Positions 9,796 through 18,922 of a stretch of 64,000 bases of DNA are shown in pieces. Under the pieces are notes generated by a model. That model saw nothing but the letters and a program-made list of their open reading frames with translations, was not told the origin of the DNA and did not search any database. Source of the stretch: Ahrensia sp. (lineage in GTDB: Bacteria > Pseudomonadota > Alphaproteobacteria > Rhizobiales > Rhizobiaceae); contig PAKZ01000003.1 of NCBI GenBank assembly GCA_002706335.1, positions 105,125-169,124 on the forward strand. The letters run 5' to 3'. Position numbers and translations under genes: made by a program. Positions within the stretch are counted from its first letter, which is position 1. Every line of letters starts with the position of its first letter.

Positions 9796-10758
9796 TCATG
9801 AGGTTCCCCGCAAATCAAACGAGCTCACGAGGAAACGGTGAAGCACGATAAAGGCGAACAGCAGGACACCGCTCGAGATCATGATCCAGGCACTGTTCAG
9901 CGAACCGTGGAAGATGATCAGCGTGGATATCAGGCCAAGTATCATGCCGCCGAAGAGCGTGCCCGCGACCATCCCGACGCCACCGGTGAGCAGGGTACCG
10001 CCGAGGACCACGGCCGCGATGGCGGAGAGTTCCAGGGTACTGCCCGCCAGCGGATAGCCCGACGAGGTGTAGAGCGCATAGACGACGCCGGCGAGCGCCG
10101 AATAGAAGCCGCCGATGGCATAGATGCCGATGGTGGTGCGGCGGACATTGACGCCCATCAGGCGCGCCGATTCCTTGTCGCCGCCAATCGCATAGACATT
10201 GTTTCCGAAGCGGGTGAAATGGGCGATGAAGATCGCCAGCGCCAGAGCCGCCAGCATGACGATTGCCGAACTTCGCAAGACCCCGCGGCCGGGAAGCGGA
10301 ATTTTCGCCGAGGCGTAGAGATCAACGAAATCATGGCGGATCGGCACCGAATCGAGCGTCACCATGAAGCACAGGCCGCGCAACAGGAACAGACCGGCCA
10401 GCGTGACGATGAAGGGCTGGATATCGCAATAATCGATGATGAAGCCCTGCAGCGCGCCGTAGAGGATGCCGAAGCAGATCATCACGGCGGCAGTTGCCAG
10501 TGGGTGCCAACCCATGCGATCGAGCACCGCCATGCAGACCCCGACGAAGCCGATCATCGAGCCGATGGAAAGGTCAATGCCGCCCGACAGGATAACGAAG
10601 GTCGCACCGATCGCAGCGATGATGATGAAGGCGTTGTCGGCGAGGATGTTGCCGAGCACCAGTGTCGACAGGAAGTTCCTGTACATCGAGCCACCGACCA
10701 GGAAGAGCGCCAAAAAGACCGCGATAGTCGCGACGAGAGGCAGGTATTTCTTACTCAT
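9796..10758 (-). CDS. Sugar ABC transporter permease (YjfF-like)
   Basis: GGIDLSIGSMIG motif of ribose/galactofuranose-type permeases. Confidence 0.85.
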   Translation of the reverse strand: MSKKYLPLVATIAVFLALFLVGGSMYRNFLSTLVLGNILADNAFIIIAAIGATFVILSGGIDLSIGSMIGFVGVCMAVLDRMGWHPLATAAVMICFGILYGALQGFIIDYCDIQPFIVTLAGLFLLRGLCFMVTLDSVPIRHDFVDLYASAKIPLPGRGVLRSSAIVMLAALALAIFIAHFTRFGNNVYAIGGDKESARLMGVNVRRTTIGIYAIGGFYSALAGVVYALYTSSGYPLAGSTLELSAIAAVVLGGTLLTGGVGMVAGTLFGGMILGLISTLIIFHGSLNSAWIMISSGVLLFAFIVLHRFLVSSFDLRGTS

Positions 10759-11804
10759 GACGCTCTCCTCGAAACGAGGCTTCCAATAGCCTTGCGGGCA
10801 TTGGCCGATTGCAGGAACAGGACGCTCAACACGACAAGCGCCTTGATGATCAGGTTGTATTCCGGTGGCAGTCCCGAGATCAGCGTCGCGGTTGTCAGCG
10901 CCTGGATTACCAGAGCCCCGATGACCGTCATACCGAGATAGATTCGTCCGCCGGCAAGCGAGCCACCGCCGATCACGACAGCGAGGATAGCGTCGAGTTC
11001 AATATAGAGAGCGACCGAAACCGGGTCCGATGTATGCGTGTCAGCCGTCATGATTACGCCGGCCCACGCTGACAACAGCCCCGACAGTACATAGGCGACG
11101 AAGATAATCAGCCCGGCCTTGACGCCCGCGAGGTTCGATGCCGCAGCATTTCCGCCGACGGACTCGATGAAAAGGCCGAGTGCGGTGCGCCTGATCAGCA
11201 GCCACAAGGCCAGAAAAATTCCGGCCGCCAGAATCAGCCGAGTCGGTATCAGCCAGATGCTGCCTGTCGACATCCATTGCAGCAGAGCGCTTTCGAAACT
11301 CGGATCGGTGCCGCCGTAGAGCTGGTTGATCAGCATCCCGATACCGCGTCCGGCGACCATCAGGATCAGCGTCGCGATGATCGGCTGAATACGCAAGGCC
11401 GAAACGAGGAAGCCGTTCCACATGCCGCACAGAATGCCGGCGGCCAATGCGGAAAACAGGATGGTAATATGCGGATCGCCCATCTTGATGCGCCAGACAA
11501 TCACCGCGCCGACAATGGCGATGATCGAGCCGACTGACAGGTCGATGCCGCGCGTGCCAATGACGACCGCCATGCCGAGAGCGACGAGGGCAGTCGGCAC
11601 GGCCCGATAAAGGATGTCGATCAGATTACCGAAAAGCCGCCCCTCGACGATGCGAATCTCAAAGAAATTCGGCGAGACGGATCCGGCGACGATCAGGATC
11701 AGGACGAGCGCCAGAACCGGCCAGACGGCGCGACTTTGCACTATCGCCTTCAGCCATACCGGCACCGGCCGATCCGTTCTGCTGTCAGTGCTGGCCACTG
11801 TCAT
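10755..11804 (-). CDS. Sugar ABC transporter permease (YtfT-like)
   Basis: RGIDLSVGSIIAIVG motif; overlaps the next permease by 4 nt. Confidence 0.85.
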   Translation of the reverse strand: MTVASTDSRTDRPVPVWLKAIVQSRAVWPVLALVLILIVAGSVSPNFFEIRIVEGRLFGNLIDILYRAVPTALVALGMAVVIGTRGIDLSVGSIIAIVGAVIVWRIKMGDPHITILFSALAAGILCGMWNGFLVSALRIQPIIATLILMVAGRGIGMLINQLYGGTDPSFESALLQWMSTGSIWLIPTRLILAAGIFLALWLLIRRTALGLFIESVGGNAAASNLAGVKAGLIIFVAYVLSGLLSAWAGVIMTADTHTSDPVSVALYIELDAILAVVIGGGSLAGGRIYLGMTVIGALVIQALTTATLISGLPPEYNLIIKALVVLSVLFLQSANARKAIGSLVSRRAS

Positions 11805-13311
11805 CCCCCGCGATCATCCGGATAATGTTGTCCCTGTTGATGTCTGCGCCGTCGATCTCGCCGACCTTCTCGCGGTCGCGGAGGACAGCCACACGATCCG
11901 ACGCAGCGACGATCTCGTCGAGTTCGGAAGAGGCGACAAGCAGCGCCATGCCCTCGTTGCAGAGCTTGCGGATCAGCGTGATGATTTCCGCATGCGCGCC
12001 GACATCGATGCCGCGCGTCGGTTCGTCCAGCAGCAGGATGCCGGGATTTGACGCAAGTGCCCGCGCCAGCACGACTTTCTGCTGATTACCACCCGATAGC
12101 TGGCGGACAGGCTTTTCCGCATCGGGCGTGGCGATGCCGAGCGCCCGGATCATCTCGCCGGCAATTTTTTCCTGTTCGCGCCGCGGCAATTGCCGGAGCC
12201 ATCCCCGCTTGGCCTGCATCGACAGCATGATGTTCTCACGGATGCTGAGATCACCGACGAGTCCCTCAGCTTTCCGATCTTCCGGACAAAACGCTATGCC
12301 CGAAGCGAGGGATCGGCGAGGCGTGGCGCCGGACATGTCCTGGCCGTCGACGTGGAGTTCGCCGCTGTCGGAGCGGATCGCGCCGAAGACGAGCTTGGTC
12401 ATCTCGGTGCGGCCGGACCCGAGAAGGCCTGCGAGGCCGACGACTTCGCCAGCGTGTAAAGTAAGATCGAAGGGTTTCAGCGTGCGCTTGCGGCCGAGAT
12501 CTCTGGCGACAAGCTTCTGTTTGCCCGGGCCGCTTTCGGCCTTGTGCGCGAGCGTCGCCTCGACCTCGCCGAGTTCGCGCCCGATCATCTCCGAGATAAG
12601 ATCCTGACGCGAGATCTCCGAAGCCATGTGGGTCCCGACGAGATTGCCGTTGCGCAGCACGGAAATCCGGTCGGATATCTCGTAGACCTGATCGAGGAAG
12701 TGCGTGATGAAGACGATCGCCATGCCGCGCGCCTTCAGGTCGCGGATGATAGCGAAGAGCGTCGCGGTCTCCTGTGCGTCCAGGCTCGCCGTCGGTTCAT
12801 CCAGGACCAAGACGCTGGTGTCGTCGTCCAGCGCATGCGCGATGGCGACGAGTTGCTGCACGGCGACCGAAAAAGAGCCGACCGGCTGTTCGGTATCGAT
12901 GTTCAGTTTCAGGCGGCTCAGCTTCTCACGCGCCCGCTTTCGCGCCTTGCCCCAAGAGATGACGCCAAGAGCGTCCCGGGAGGGCCCGAGGGTGAGGTTC
13001 TTGGTCACCGACATCGCCGGGATCAGGTTGACCTCCTGATAGACAGTCGAAATGCCATGCGCTTGCGCTTCGCCCGTGGAATTGAAATTGACGGCCTTGC
13101 CGTCGAGACGGATTTCCCCCGCGTCGCGATTGAGTGCGCCCGTCAGGATTTTGATAAGTGTGGATTTGCCCGCGCCGTTTTCGCCGAGAAGCGCGTGAAC
13201 CTCGCCGGGATACAGGGTGAAATCGACATTCGAAAGCGCGCGTACGCCGGGAAAGGATTTCCCGATAGACCGCATTTCGACGCGCGGCTTGTCAATTGCA
13301 GTTGCGTTCAT
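11785..13311 (-). CDS. Sugar ABC transporter ATP-binding protein, two ABC domains (YtfR-like)
   Basis: Walker A GENGAGKST, LSGGNQQKVVLARAL, LLLDEPTRGIDVGAH. Confidence 0.9.
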   Translation of the reverse strand: MNATAIDKPRVEMRSIGKSFPGVRALSNVDFTLYPGEVHALLGENGAGKSTLIKILTGALNRDAGEIRLDGKAVNFNSTGEAQAHGISTVYQEVNLIPAMSVTKNLTLGPSRDALGVISWGKARKRAREKLSRLKLNIDTEQPVGSFSVAVQQLVAIAHALDDDTSVLVLDEPTASLDAQETATLFAIIRDLKARGMAIVFITHFLDQVYEISDRISVLRNGNLVGTHMASEISRQDLISEMIGRELGEVEATLAHKAESGPGKQKLVARDLGRKRTLKPFDLTLHAGEVVGLAGLLGSGRTEMTKLVFGAIRSDSGELHVDGQDMSGATPRRSLASGIAFCPEDRKAEGLVGDLSIRENIMLSMQAKRGWLRQLPRREQEKIAGEMIRALGIATPDAEKPVRQLSGGNQQKVVLARALASNPGILLLDEPTRGIDVGAHAEIITLIRKLCNEGMALLVASSELDEIVAASDRVAVLRDREKVGEIDGADINRDNIIRMIAGDDSGQH

Positions 13312-13362
13312 GGGTTCGACCGTGTCGATAAGGGATCATCAATACACCCGCGTGGCGCGCAG

Positions 13363-13395
13363 CGCACGGCGCCCCGAATTCCGGAGCGCCGTGCG
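13363..13395 (-). other. Perfect 10-bp stem-loop between substrate-binding-protein and ATPase genes
   Basis: CGCACGGCGC ... GCGCCGTGCG inverted repeat, no T-run downstream on the minus strand. Confidence 0.7.
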
Positions 13396-13422
13396 GGCGT
13401 CAGCATGGTACGGTGCCGGCCG

Positions 13423-14337
13423 TCAGTTTGCGGTGTGCAGATCCGACGGGATCACGATCCACTTGTCGAGTTCAGTCGGGTTCTTGATGTAGTCGAGAAC
13501 CACCGGATAGATAAATTTTCCGACAGCGGAGCGAAGCTCGACCGATGCGTTGGCTTCGCCGGCGGCCAGCGCGTCCTTGATCGCCGGTACGTAGTCGACA
13601 GACACCATCAGAACGTCCTCGCCAGGCTTCAGGCCGGCCTCCTTCATCGCCTGGATTGCGCCGAGCTGCATGTTGTCGTTATGCGCGAAGGATGCGCAGA
13701 TGCCTTCGAGATTGTTGGTCGACTTGATGAAGGCTTCCATTACCTTCTTGCCGCCCTCCGTCGTGAAGTCGCCGGACTGGGTCTGGACGATTTCCATGGC
13801 CGGGAACTGGTCGATGACCGCCTCGAAGCCCTTCTTGCGCTCGATCGCCGGAGCGGAGCCGGTCGTGCCCTGCAATTCGACGACCTTGCACGTGCCCTTG
13901 CTCGCAGCCGCCAACCAAGCGCCGGCCAGCTTGCCCTCGAGATTGAAGTCGGCGGAAATGCGGGTCACATAGAGCGACTTGTCCTCGACGTCCACGTCGC
14001 GGTCGACGAGGAAGACAGGGATTTCGGCGTCCTTGGCCTCGCGAAGAACCTGATCCCAACCGGTGACGACGACCGGCGCGATAATGATTGCGTCGACGCC
14101 CTGGGCGATGAAGGCGCGAACGGCGCGAAGCTGCTCCTCCTGCTTGCCCTGTGCATTGGCGAATTTCAGGTCGATACCGTATTCTTTCGCGCTTTCCTGC
14201 ATGTTCGCAGAGAAGGCAGGGCGCCAGTCACCCTCCGATCCGACCTGCGAGAAGCCGATGGTTTCGGCCCAGGCCGCGGTCGTCATGAGTGCGGACGCAG
14301 CAAGAGCTGCACCGGCAAGTGCATATTTCGCTTTCAT
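13423..14337 (-). CDS. Sugar ABC transporter substrate-binding protein (YtfQ-like)
   Basis: Signal peptide plus ETIGFSQVGSEGDWR typical of galactofuranose-type binding proteins. Confidence 0.85.
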   Translation of the reverse strand: MKAKYALAGAALAASALMTTAAWAETIGFSQVGSEGDWRPAFSANMQESAKEYGIDLKFANAQGKQEEQLRAVRAFIAQGVDAIIIAPVVVTGWDQVLREAKDAEIPVFLVDRDVDVEDKSLYVTRISADFNLEGKLAGAWLAAASKGTCKVVELQGTTGSAPAIERKKGFEAVIDQFPAMEIVQTQSGDFTTEGGKKVMEAFIKSTNNLEGICASFAHNDNMQLGAIQAMKEAGLKPGEDVLMVSVDYVPAIKDALAAGEANASVELRSAVGKFIYPVVLDYIKNPTELDKWIVIPSDLHTAN

Positions 14338-14602
14338 AGATATTCCTCCCACAGAATGTGCCGACGGCCCTCCTCAGGTGCGCCGGCGATACATAAAAAT
14401 CCTATAGTAATATTATTTATTCGCCAAGCGTTTTTTGCCGGCTCCGTGCAAATATTTTTCCAAATTATACAATAATATCAATTATTTATTGCAATCAAAA
14501 CGCGCGACAAAAGCAACTGGCCGCACGGGAAATTTCCCGCACGGCGTATCGCCAAATCATCGTTCAGGCGCCCTCAAACGGCGCCCGTTTTTCTTCGCCC
14601 GG

Positions 14603-16108
14603 CTATCTCAGATCTTCGGGCAGCAAGTACTGCGGCATGTTCTGGTAACAGACGGGTCTGAGGAAACGGCGGATGGAGAGAGTACCGACCGAGGTGGCTC
14701 CGAAATTCGTCGAGGCAGGATAGGGGCCGCCATGCACCATCGCGTCGCAACCCTCGACGCCGGTCGGAAAGCCGTTCGCGAGCAGCCGGCCCGCCTTGCG
14801 CTCGAGGACCGGCATCAGCGCCTTTCCTTCCTCTGTGTCCGCCGCATCCATGTGGATCGTGCAGGTAAGTTGGCCTTGCAGCGAACGGGCGATCGCCAGC
14901 ATCTCGTCGAAATCGGCGACGGTTACAATCAGGCCGAGCGGGCCGAAGACCTCCTCGCCAAGCGCGTGGTTGGTCAGCCAGTCCTTGCCGGAAACCCGGT
15001 ACAGATATGGCGTCGCATTGCGCAGATCGCAGGTCGATGTCAGCAGTTCCTGCACGCCGGCGCTCGCGGCCACCCGGTCCCGACCAGAACGATATGCACC
15101 GGCGATGCCATCAGTCAGCATGGTCTGCGCGCCGACCGGTTCGAGCGCTTCGGTTGCCGCATTGGCGAAGGCATCGGCATCGGGTCCGTCGACGATGACG
15201 GCGATGCCGGGATTGGTGCAGAACTGTCCCGCCCCCATGGTCAACGATCCGGCCCAGCCTTTGGCGATCTCCGCGCCGCGGGCCTTTACGGCGTTCCCCA
15301 TCAGGAACATCGGATTGACCGAGCCCAGTTCGCCGAAGAAGGGGATCGGTTCGGCGCGCGCGACACAGAGGTCGAACAGCGCCCGCCCGCCGGCCAGCGA
15401 CCCTGTGAAGCCGACCGCCCGGATGAGTGGATGAGTTACCAGCGCCTGTCCGGTCTCGCGTGTGCCGCCCTGAACCAGCGAAAAGACGCCAGGATGCACG
15501 CCGCATGTCTTGATAGCAGCGCTGATCGCCTGTGCAACAATCTCGCCGGTTCCGGGATGCGCAGAATGGCCCTTCACGACCACGGGACAGCCGGCGGCGA
15601 GCGCGGCGGCGGTATCTCCCCCGGCAGTCGAGAAGGCGAGCGGGAAGTTGGATGCGCCGAACACGGCGACCGGCCCGACCGGGCGCTGGATCATGCGCAG
15701 ATCCGGGCGCGGCAGCGGCTGACGTTCGGGCAATGCCTTGTCATGGCGGCGGTCGAGATAATCGCCCTTGCGGATATGGCTGGCGAAGAGCCGAAGCTGG
15801 CCGGTAGTACGGCCGCGCTCACCTTCGAGCCGAGCTTCAGGGAGACCGGTCTCCGACGTGCCGATCGCTGTGATCTCTGCGCCGCGCGCCTCGATTTCGT
15901 CGGCAATGGCTTCGAGGAAGGCGGCGCGCTCCTCGCGGCTGGAGTAGCCATAGGTCCGGAACGCCTCCTCGGCCGCCGTCACGGCGGCGTCGACATGGGC
16001 GGGCGTGCCGACCGAGAAGTCATGCGCCTCCCCGTGCGCCGGCTCCGACGCGAATGTCGCCTCCCCCGCTACCCAGTCGCCTGCTATGAGATGGTTGCCT
16101 GAAAGCAT
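14603..16108 (-). CDS. Aldehyde dehydrogenase (alpha-ketoglutaric semialdehyde dehydrogenase-like)
   Basis: ALDH fold, MGAGQFCTNPG catalytic Cys region; start trimmed from the longer ORF to MLSGNHLIAGDW. Confidence 0.8.
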   Translation of the reverse strand: MLSGNHLIAGDWVAGEATFASEPAHGEAHDFSVGTPAHVDAAVTAAEEAFRTYGYSSREERAAFLEAIADEIEARGAEITAIGTSETGLPEARLEGERGRTTGQLRLFASHIRKGDYLDRRHDKALPERQPLPRPDLRMIQRPVGPVAVFGASNFPLAFSTAGGDTAAALAAGCPVVVKGHSAHPGTGEIVAQAISAAIKTCGVHPGVFSLVQGGTRETGQALVTHPLIRAVGFTGSLAGGRALFDLCVARAEPIPFFGELGSVNPMFLMGNAVKARGAEIAKGWAGSLTMGAGQFCTNPGIAVIVDGPDADAFANAATEALEPVGAQTMLTDGIAGAYRSGRDRVAASAGVQELLTSTCDLRNATPYLYRVSGKDWLTNHALGEEVFGPLGLIVTVADFDEMLAIARSLQGQLTCTIHMDAADTEEGKALMPVLERKAGRLLANGFPTGVEGCDAMVHGGPYPASTNFGATSVGTLSIRRFLRPVCYQNMPQYLLPEDLR

Positions 16109-16122
16109 GGTATGTCCTTCGG

Positions 16123-17022
16123 TCATTCGGTTTGGTTTCGTGGCGGCATCGTGAAAGGGGGGTCGGCCCGGCCGGCGAAGCCCCCATCGATGACGTAGGT
16201 AAAGCCGGCGCCCGGATCGGACGCGCGGGCTGCCCCGTCCAGACCTTGCCAGGCCGTGGCGACCAGGAGCCGGTCGAACCCTGCGCCGACAAAGGCCGGG
16301 CAACTCGTCTGCGCAGCCGGAACCTCGTAGGTACGCAGAATATGGCCGTCCGGCGAATAGCCTGTGACAGAGCCCGCGCCCCAGGCGGCGTTCCACAGAT
16401 TGCCCTCGGAATCCGTGACGGACCCGTCGAAATGGCCGCCGAGGGGTAAATCCTTTTCACCGAGAAATGGTTCCGGTTCAGCTGACGGCAGGCCGGTTTT
16501 CGCATCCAGTGCAACCCGCCAGATGGTATTGACGCTCGTGTCGGCGAAATACCCAGTGCGTCCGTCCGGCGAAAAACAGATGGAATTCGGAATGGTGACC
16601 TTTCGGAAGAGCGGTCGCAGCTCCGCGCCGTCGAACCAGTAGATCGTGCCGGCCTGCCATTCGGCTTTCCTGCCCATCGTGCCGATCCACAGATTGCCGG
16701 AGGGGTGCACACGTCCGTCATTGGAGCGCGTGACGGGATTATCCGCCTCCAACGGCGCCAGCCGCGACAATGCGCCATCGGATAATGTCCGCGCGTAGAT
16801 GCCATCTTCCATGGCGAGCAATTGCCGCTGGTCATCAATCCGGCAAACAACGGATGCCATGCGCGGAAGATCATGCGCTATCGTCCCGGCCGTCGCGAAG
16901 CGATGCTCGAAGAGCTTGCAGCCGACGATATCGAACCACCATGCGGTATCGCTTCCGGCATCGTAGGTTGGCCCTTCGCCGAGTTCGCACCGGTCGGCGG
17001 GAAGTTTTTGGGTTGTTGCCAT
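16123..17022 (-). CDS. SMP-30/gluconolactonase/regucalcin family sugar lactonase
   Basis: CELGEGPTYDAGSDTAWWFDI and RPDGRTGYFADT-type motifs; sits in the sugar oxidation cluster. Confidence 0.8.
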   Translation of the reverse strand: MATTQKLPADRCELGEGPTYDAGSDTAWWFDIVGCKLFEHRFATAGTIAHDLPRMASVVCRIDDQRQLLAMEDGIYARTLSDGALSRLAPLEADNPVTRSNDGRVHPSGNLWIGTMGRKAEWQAGTIYWFDGAELRPLFRKVTIPNSICFSPDGRTGYFADTSVNTIWRVALDAKTGLPSAEPEPFLGEKDLPLGGHFDGSVTDSEGNLWNAAWGAGSVTGYSPDGHILRTYEVPAAQTSCPAFVGAGFDRLLVATAWQGLDGAARASDPGAGFTYVIDGGFAGRADPPFTMPPRNQTE

Positions 17023-17050
17023 GGCAATGGTCACGACCGCGCTATCCTTC

Positions 17051-17968
17051 CTACTTGCCCCAGCTCAAGGCGAGCACATCGAGATCGCGCGCAAGCCCCA
17101 GCAGGCGGTCGCGCGTGCGTTGCGACATCGGCTTCAGAGGATGCCGGACGGCATCGCTTCCGATTACGCCGCCTTCCATGAAAATCGTCTTGGCGGCGCG
17201 GAGACCGCATTGGCGGTTTTCGTGATTGATCAGCGGCAGACAGAGCTTCCACTGGTCGAGCGCCACATCGAGATTGCCTGCCCTGTACTCGGTCACGATG
17301 GGCCGGATCTTTTCCGGGAACATCGCCGAGGTCATTGTGCCGGTCGCGCCAGCGTCAAGATCGGCGAGAAGCGTCACCGCTTCCTCGCCATCGAAGGGCC
17401 CTTCGATATGATCGCCGGCGGCCTCGATCAATGCCGCCAGCTTGTCGGCGGCGAAGGGACACTCGATCTTGAAATAGGAAACGTTCTCCAATTCGCGGGC
17501 CATATGGGCCAGCAGATCTACCGTCAGGTTCACACCGGAGAGCGGCGCATCCTGGACCATTATGGGTATCGAGATCGATTCATCGACCGCCCTGAAATGC
17601 TCGAGAATGCCCTGCGGCGCAGCCTGGAGGCCAGCGCCGTGATAAGGCGGCATCATCATGACCATCGCAGCGCCCATGGCCTCCGCCTCCATCGCGCGGC
17701 GCGCGACAAGGTCCGTCCAGAAATGGCTGATCGTGACGATGACCGGGACGCGGCCGGCGGTGTGTTCGAGACTGATGCGCATGAGAAGCGCGCGTTCGTC
17801 ATCCGTCAGCAGGAACTGTTCGGAATAGTTGGCGAGGATGCAGATCGCGTCGACGCCCTGATCGATCATGCAGTCGATGACGCGGCGCATGCCGTCTTCA
17901 TCGACGCTGCCGTCGGCGTGAAAGGGGGTCGGCGCCACCGGCAGGATTCCGGCGAGAGGCTGCTTCAT
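17051..17968 (-). CDS. DHDPS-family protein, probable L-2-keto-3-deoxyarabonate dehydratase or related lyase
   Basis: DapA-like TIM barrel sequence (GILPVAPTPFHADGSVDEDGMRRVIDCMIDQG...). Confidence 0.75.
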   Translation of the reverse strand: MKQPLAGILPVAPTPFHADGSVDEDGMRRVIDCMIDQGVDAICILANYSEQFLLTDDERALLMRISLEHTAGRVPVIVTISHFWTDLVARRAMEAEAMGAAMVMMMPPYHGAGLQAAPQGILEHFRAVDESISIPIMVQDAPLSGVNLTVDLLAHMARELENVSYFKIECPFAADKLAALIEAAGDHIEGPFDGEEAVTLLADLDAGATGTMTSAMFPEKIRPIVTEYRAGNLDVALDQWKLCLPLINHENRQCGLRAAKTIFMEGGVIGSDAVRHPLKPMSQRTRDRLLGLARDLDVLALSWGK

Positions 17969-17980
17969 CTTCAGTTCCTT

Positions 17981-18922
17981 CTACTCGTTGAACGACTCGA
18001 CCGCGACCCGCCGGCCGAGCAAAAACGCGTCGGCTACATGCGTCATCGGGGAGAGGTCCATGTCGATACCGCCTTCGCGCACCAGATCGGCCATCTTCGC
18101 GTACAAACGGGGATATTCGCCCTGCAACGGGTTGCCGTCCGCGTCGGTCTCGGTCCGGGCTTCGCCATTGATGGCGAGCTTCGCCCCGCCGTCGGTCAAT
18201 ACAAGCGTTCCGGCGTCCGTCACAGCTTCGATCGTCCAGATCTGGTCGCCGTCCTGACGCCAGTCGAATACGGCCGATATCCCGGCTCCGTGCGGATGCG
18301 CGAATGTCAGCGAGGCCGCGATCGGTGTTTCGCGGTTTTCCGGGAACTCCAGCGTGGCGGCCGTCAGGTGGATCGGATCAGGCAGGATTCTGGTGACGAT
18401 GGAGAGCGCGTTTATACCGGGATCGAACACGCCCAGCCCGCCGGCTTGCCAAATCCAATCCTGCCCCGGATGCCAGCGGCGGACATCCTCCTTCCAGTTG
18501 ACGGACAGGGCATGCAGGCGTTTGTCCTTCAGCCACGTCCTTGCCATGTCGACCTGCGCCGCCTCGCGAGAGTGCCAGGTCGCGAAGATCGAGACGCCCG
18601 CGTCGCGCGCCATGGCTTCGAGCGCATGGCATTCGGAAAGCGTCGCGCCGGGCGGTTTTTCGAGCATGACATGGCGACTGGCTTTGAGCGCAGCGGCAGC
18701 ATAGGCGTAACGCGGAACCGGCGGCAGGCAGAGCGAGACGACTTCGATATCCGGGCGCGTTTCGAGAAGCGCATCCAGATCCGCAAAGGCCTCGACGCCA
18801 TCTATACTACCGTGCCGCGACACGGTGGCGGCAAGTTCCCAATCAGGTGACGCCGCGATCGACGGCACATGCTGGTCACGCGCGATCTTGCCGATTCCGA
18901 CGAGGGCGACCTTCCTGCTCAT
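17981..18922 (-). CDS. Gfo/Idh/MocA family oxidoreductase, probable D-galactose/L-arabinose 1-dehydrogenase
   Basis: N-terminal VALVGIGKIA Rossmann motif, EKPPGATLSE motif, cluster context. Confidence 0.75.
   Translation of the reverse strand: MSRKVALVGIGKIARDQHVPSIAASPDWELAATVSRHGSIDGVEAFADLDALLETRPDIEVVSLCLPPVPRYAYAAAALKASRHVMLEKPPGATLSECHALEAMARDAGVSIFATWHSREAAQVDMARTWLKDKRLHALSVNWKEDVRRWHPGQDWIWQAGGLGVFDPGINALSIVTRILPDPIHLTAATLEFPENRETPIAASLTFAHPHGAGISAVFDWRQDGDQIWTIEAVTDAGTLVLTDGGAKLAINGEARTETDADGNPLQGEYPRLYAKMADLVREGGIDMDLSPMTHVADAFLLGRRVAVESFNE

Noticed and set aside
13363-13395. Stem-loop as intrinsic terminator
   Set aside because: No T-run on the transcribed side, and the downstream gene is an expected operon partner.
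12544-14475. 643-aa plus-strand ORF opposite the sugar ABC genes
   Set aside because: Shadow ORF of high-GC DNA; the minus strand carries clear ABC ATPase and binding-protein motifs.
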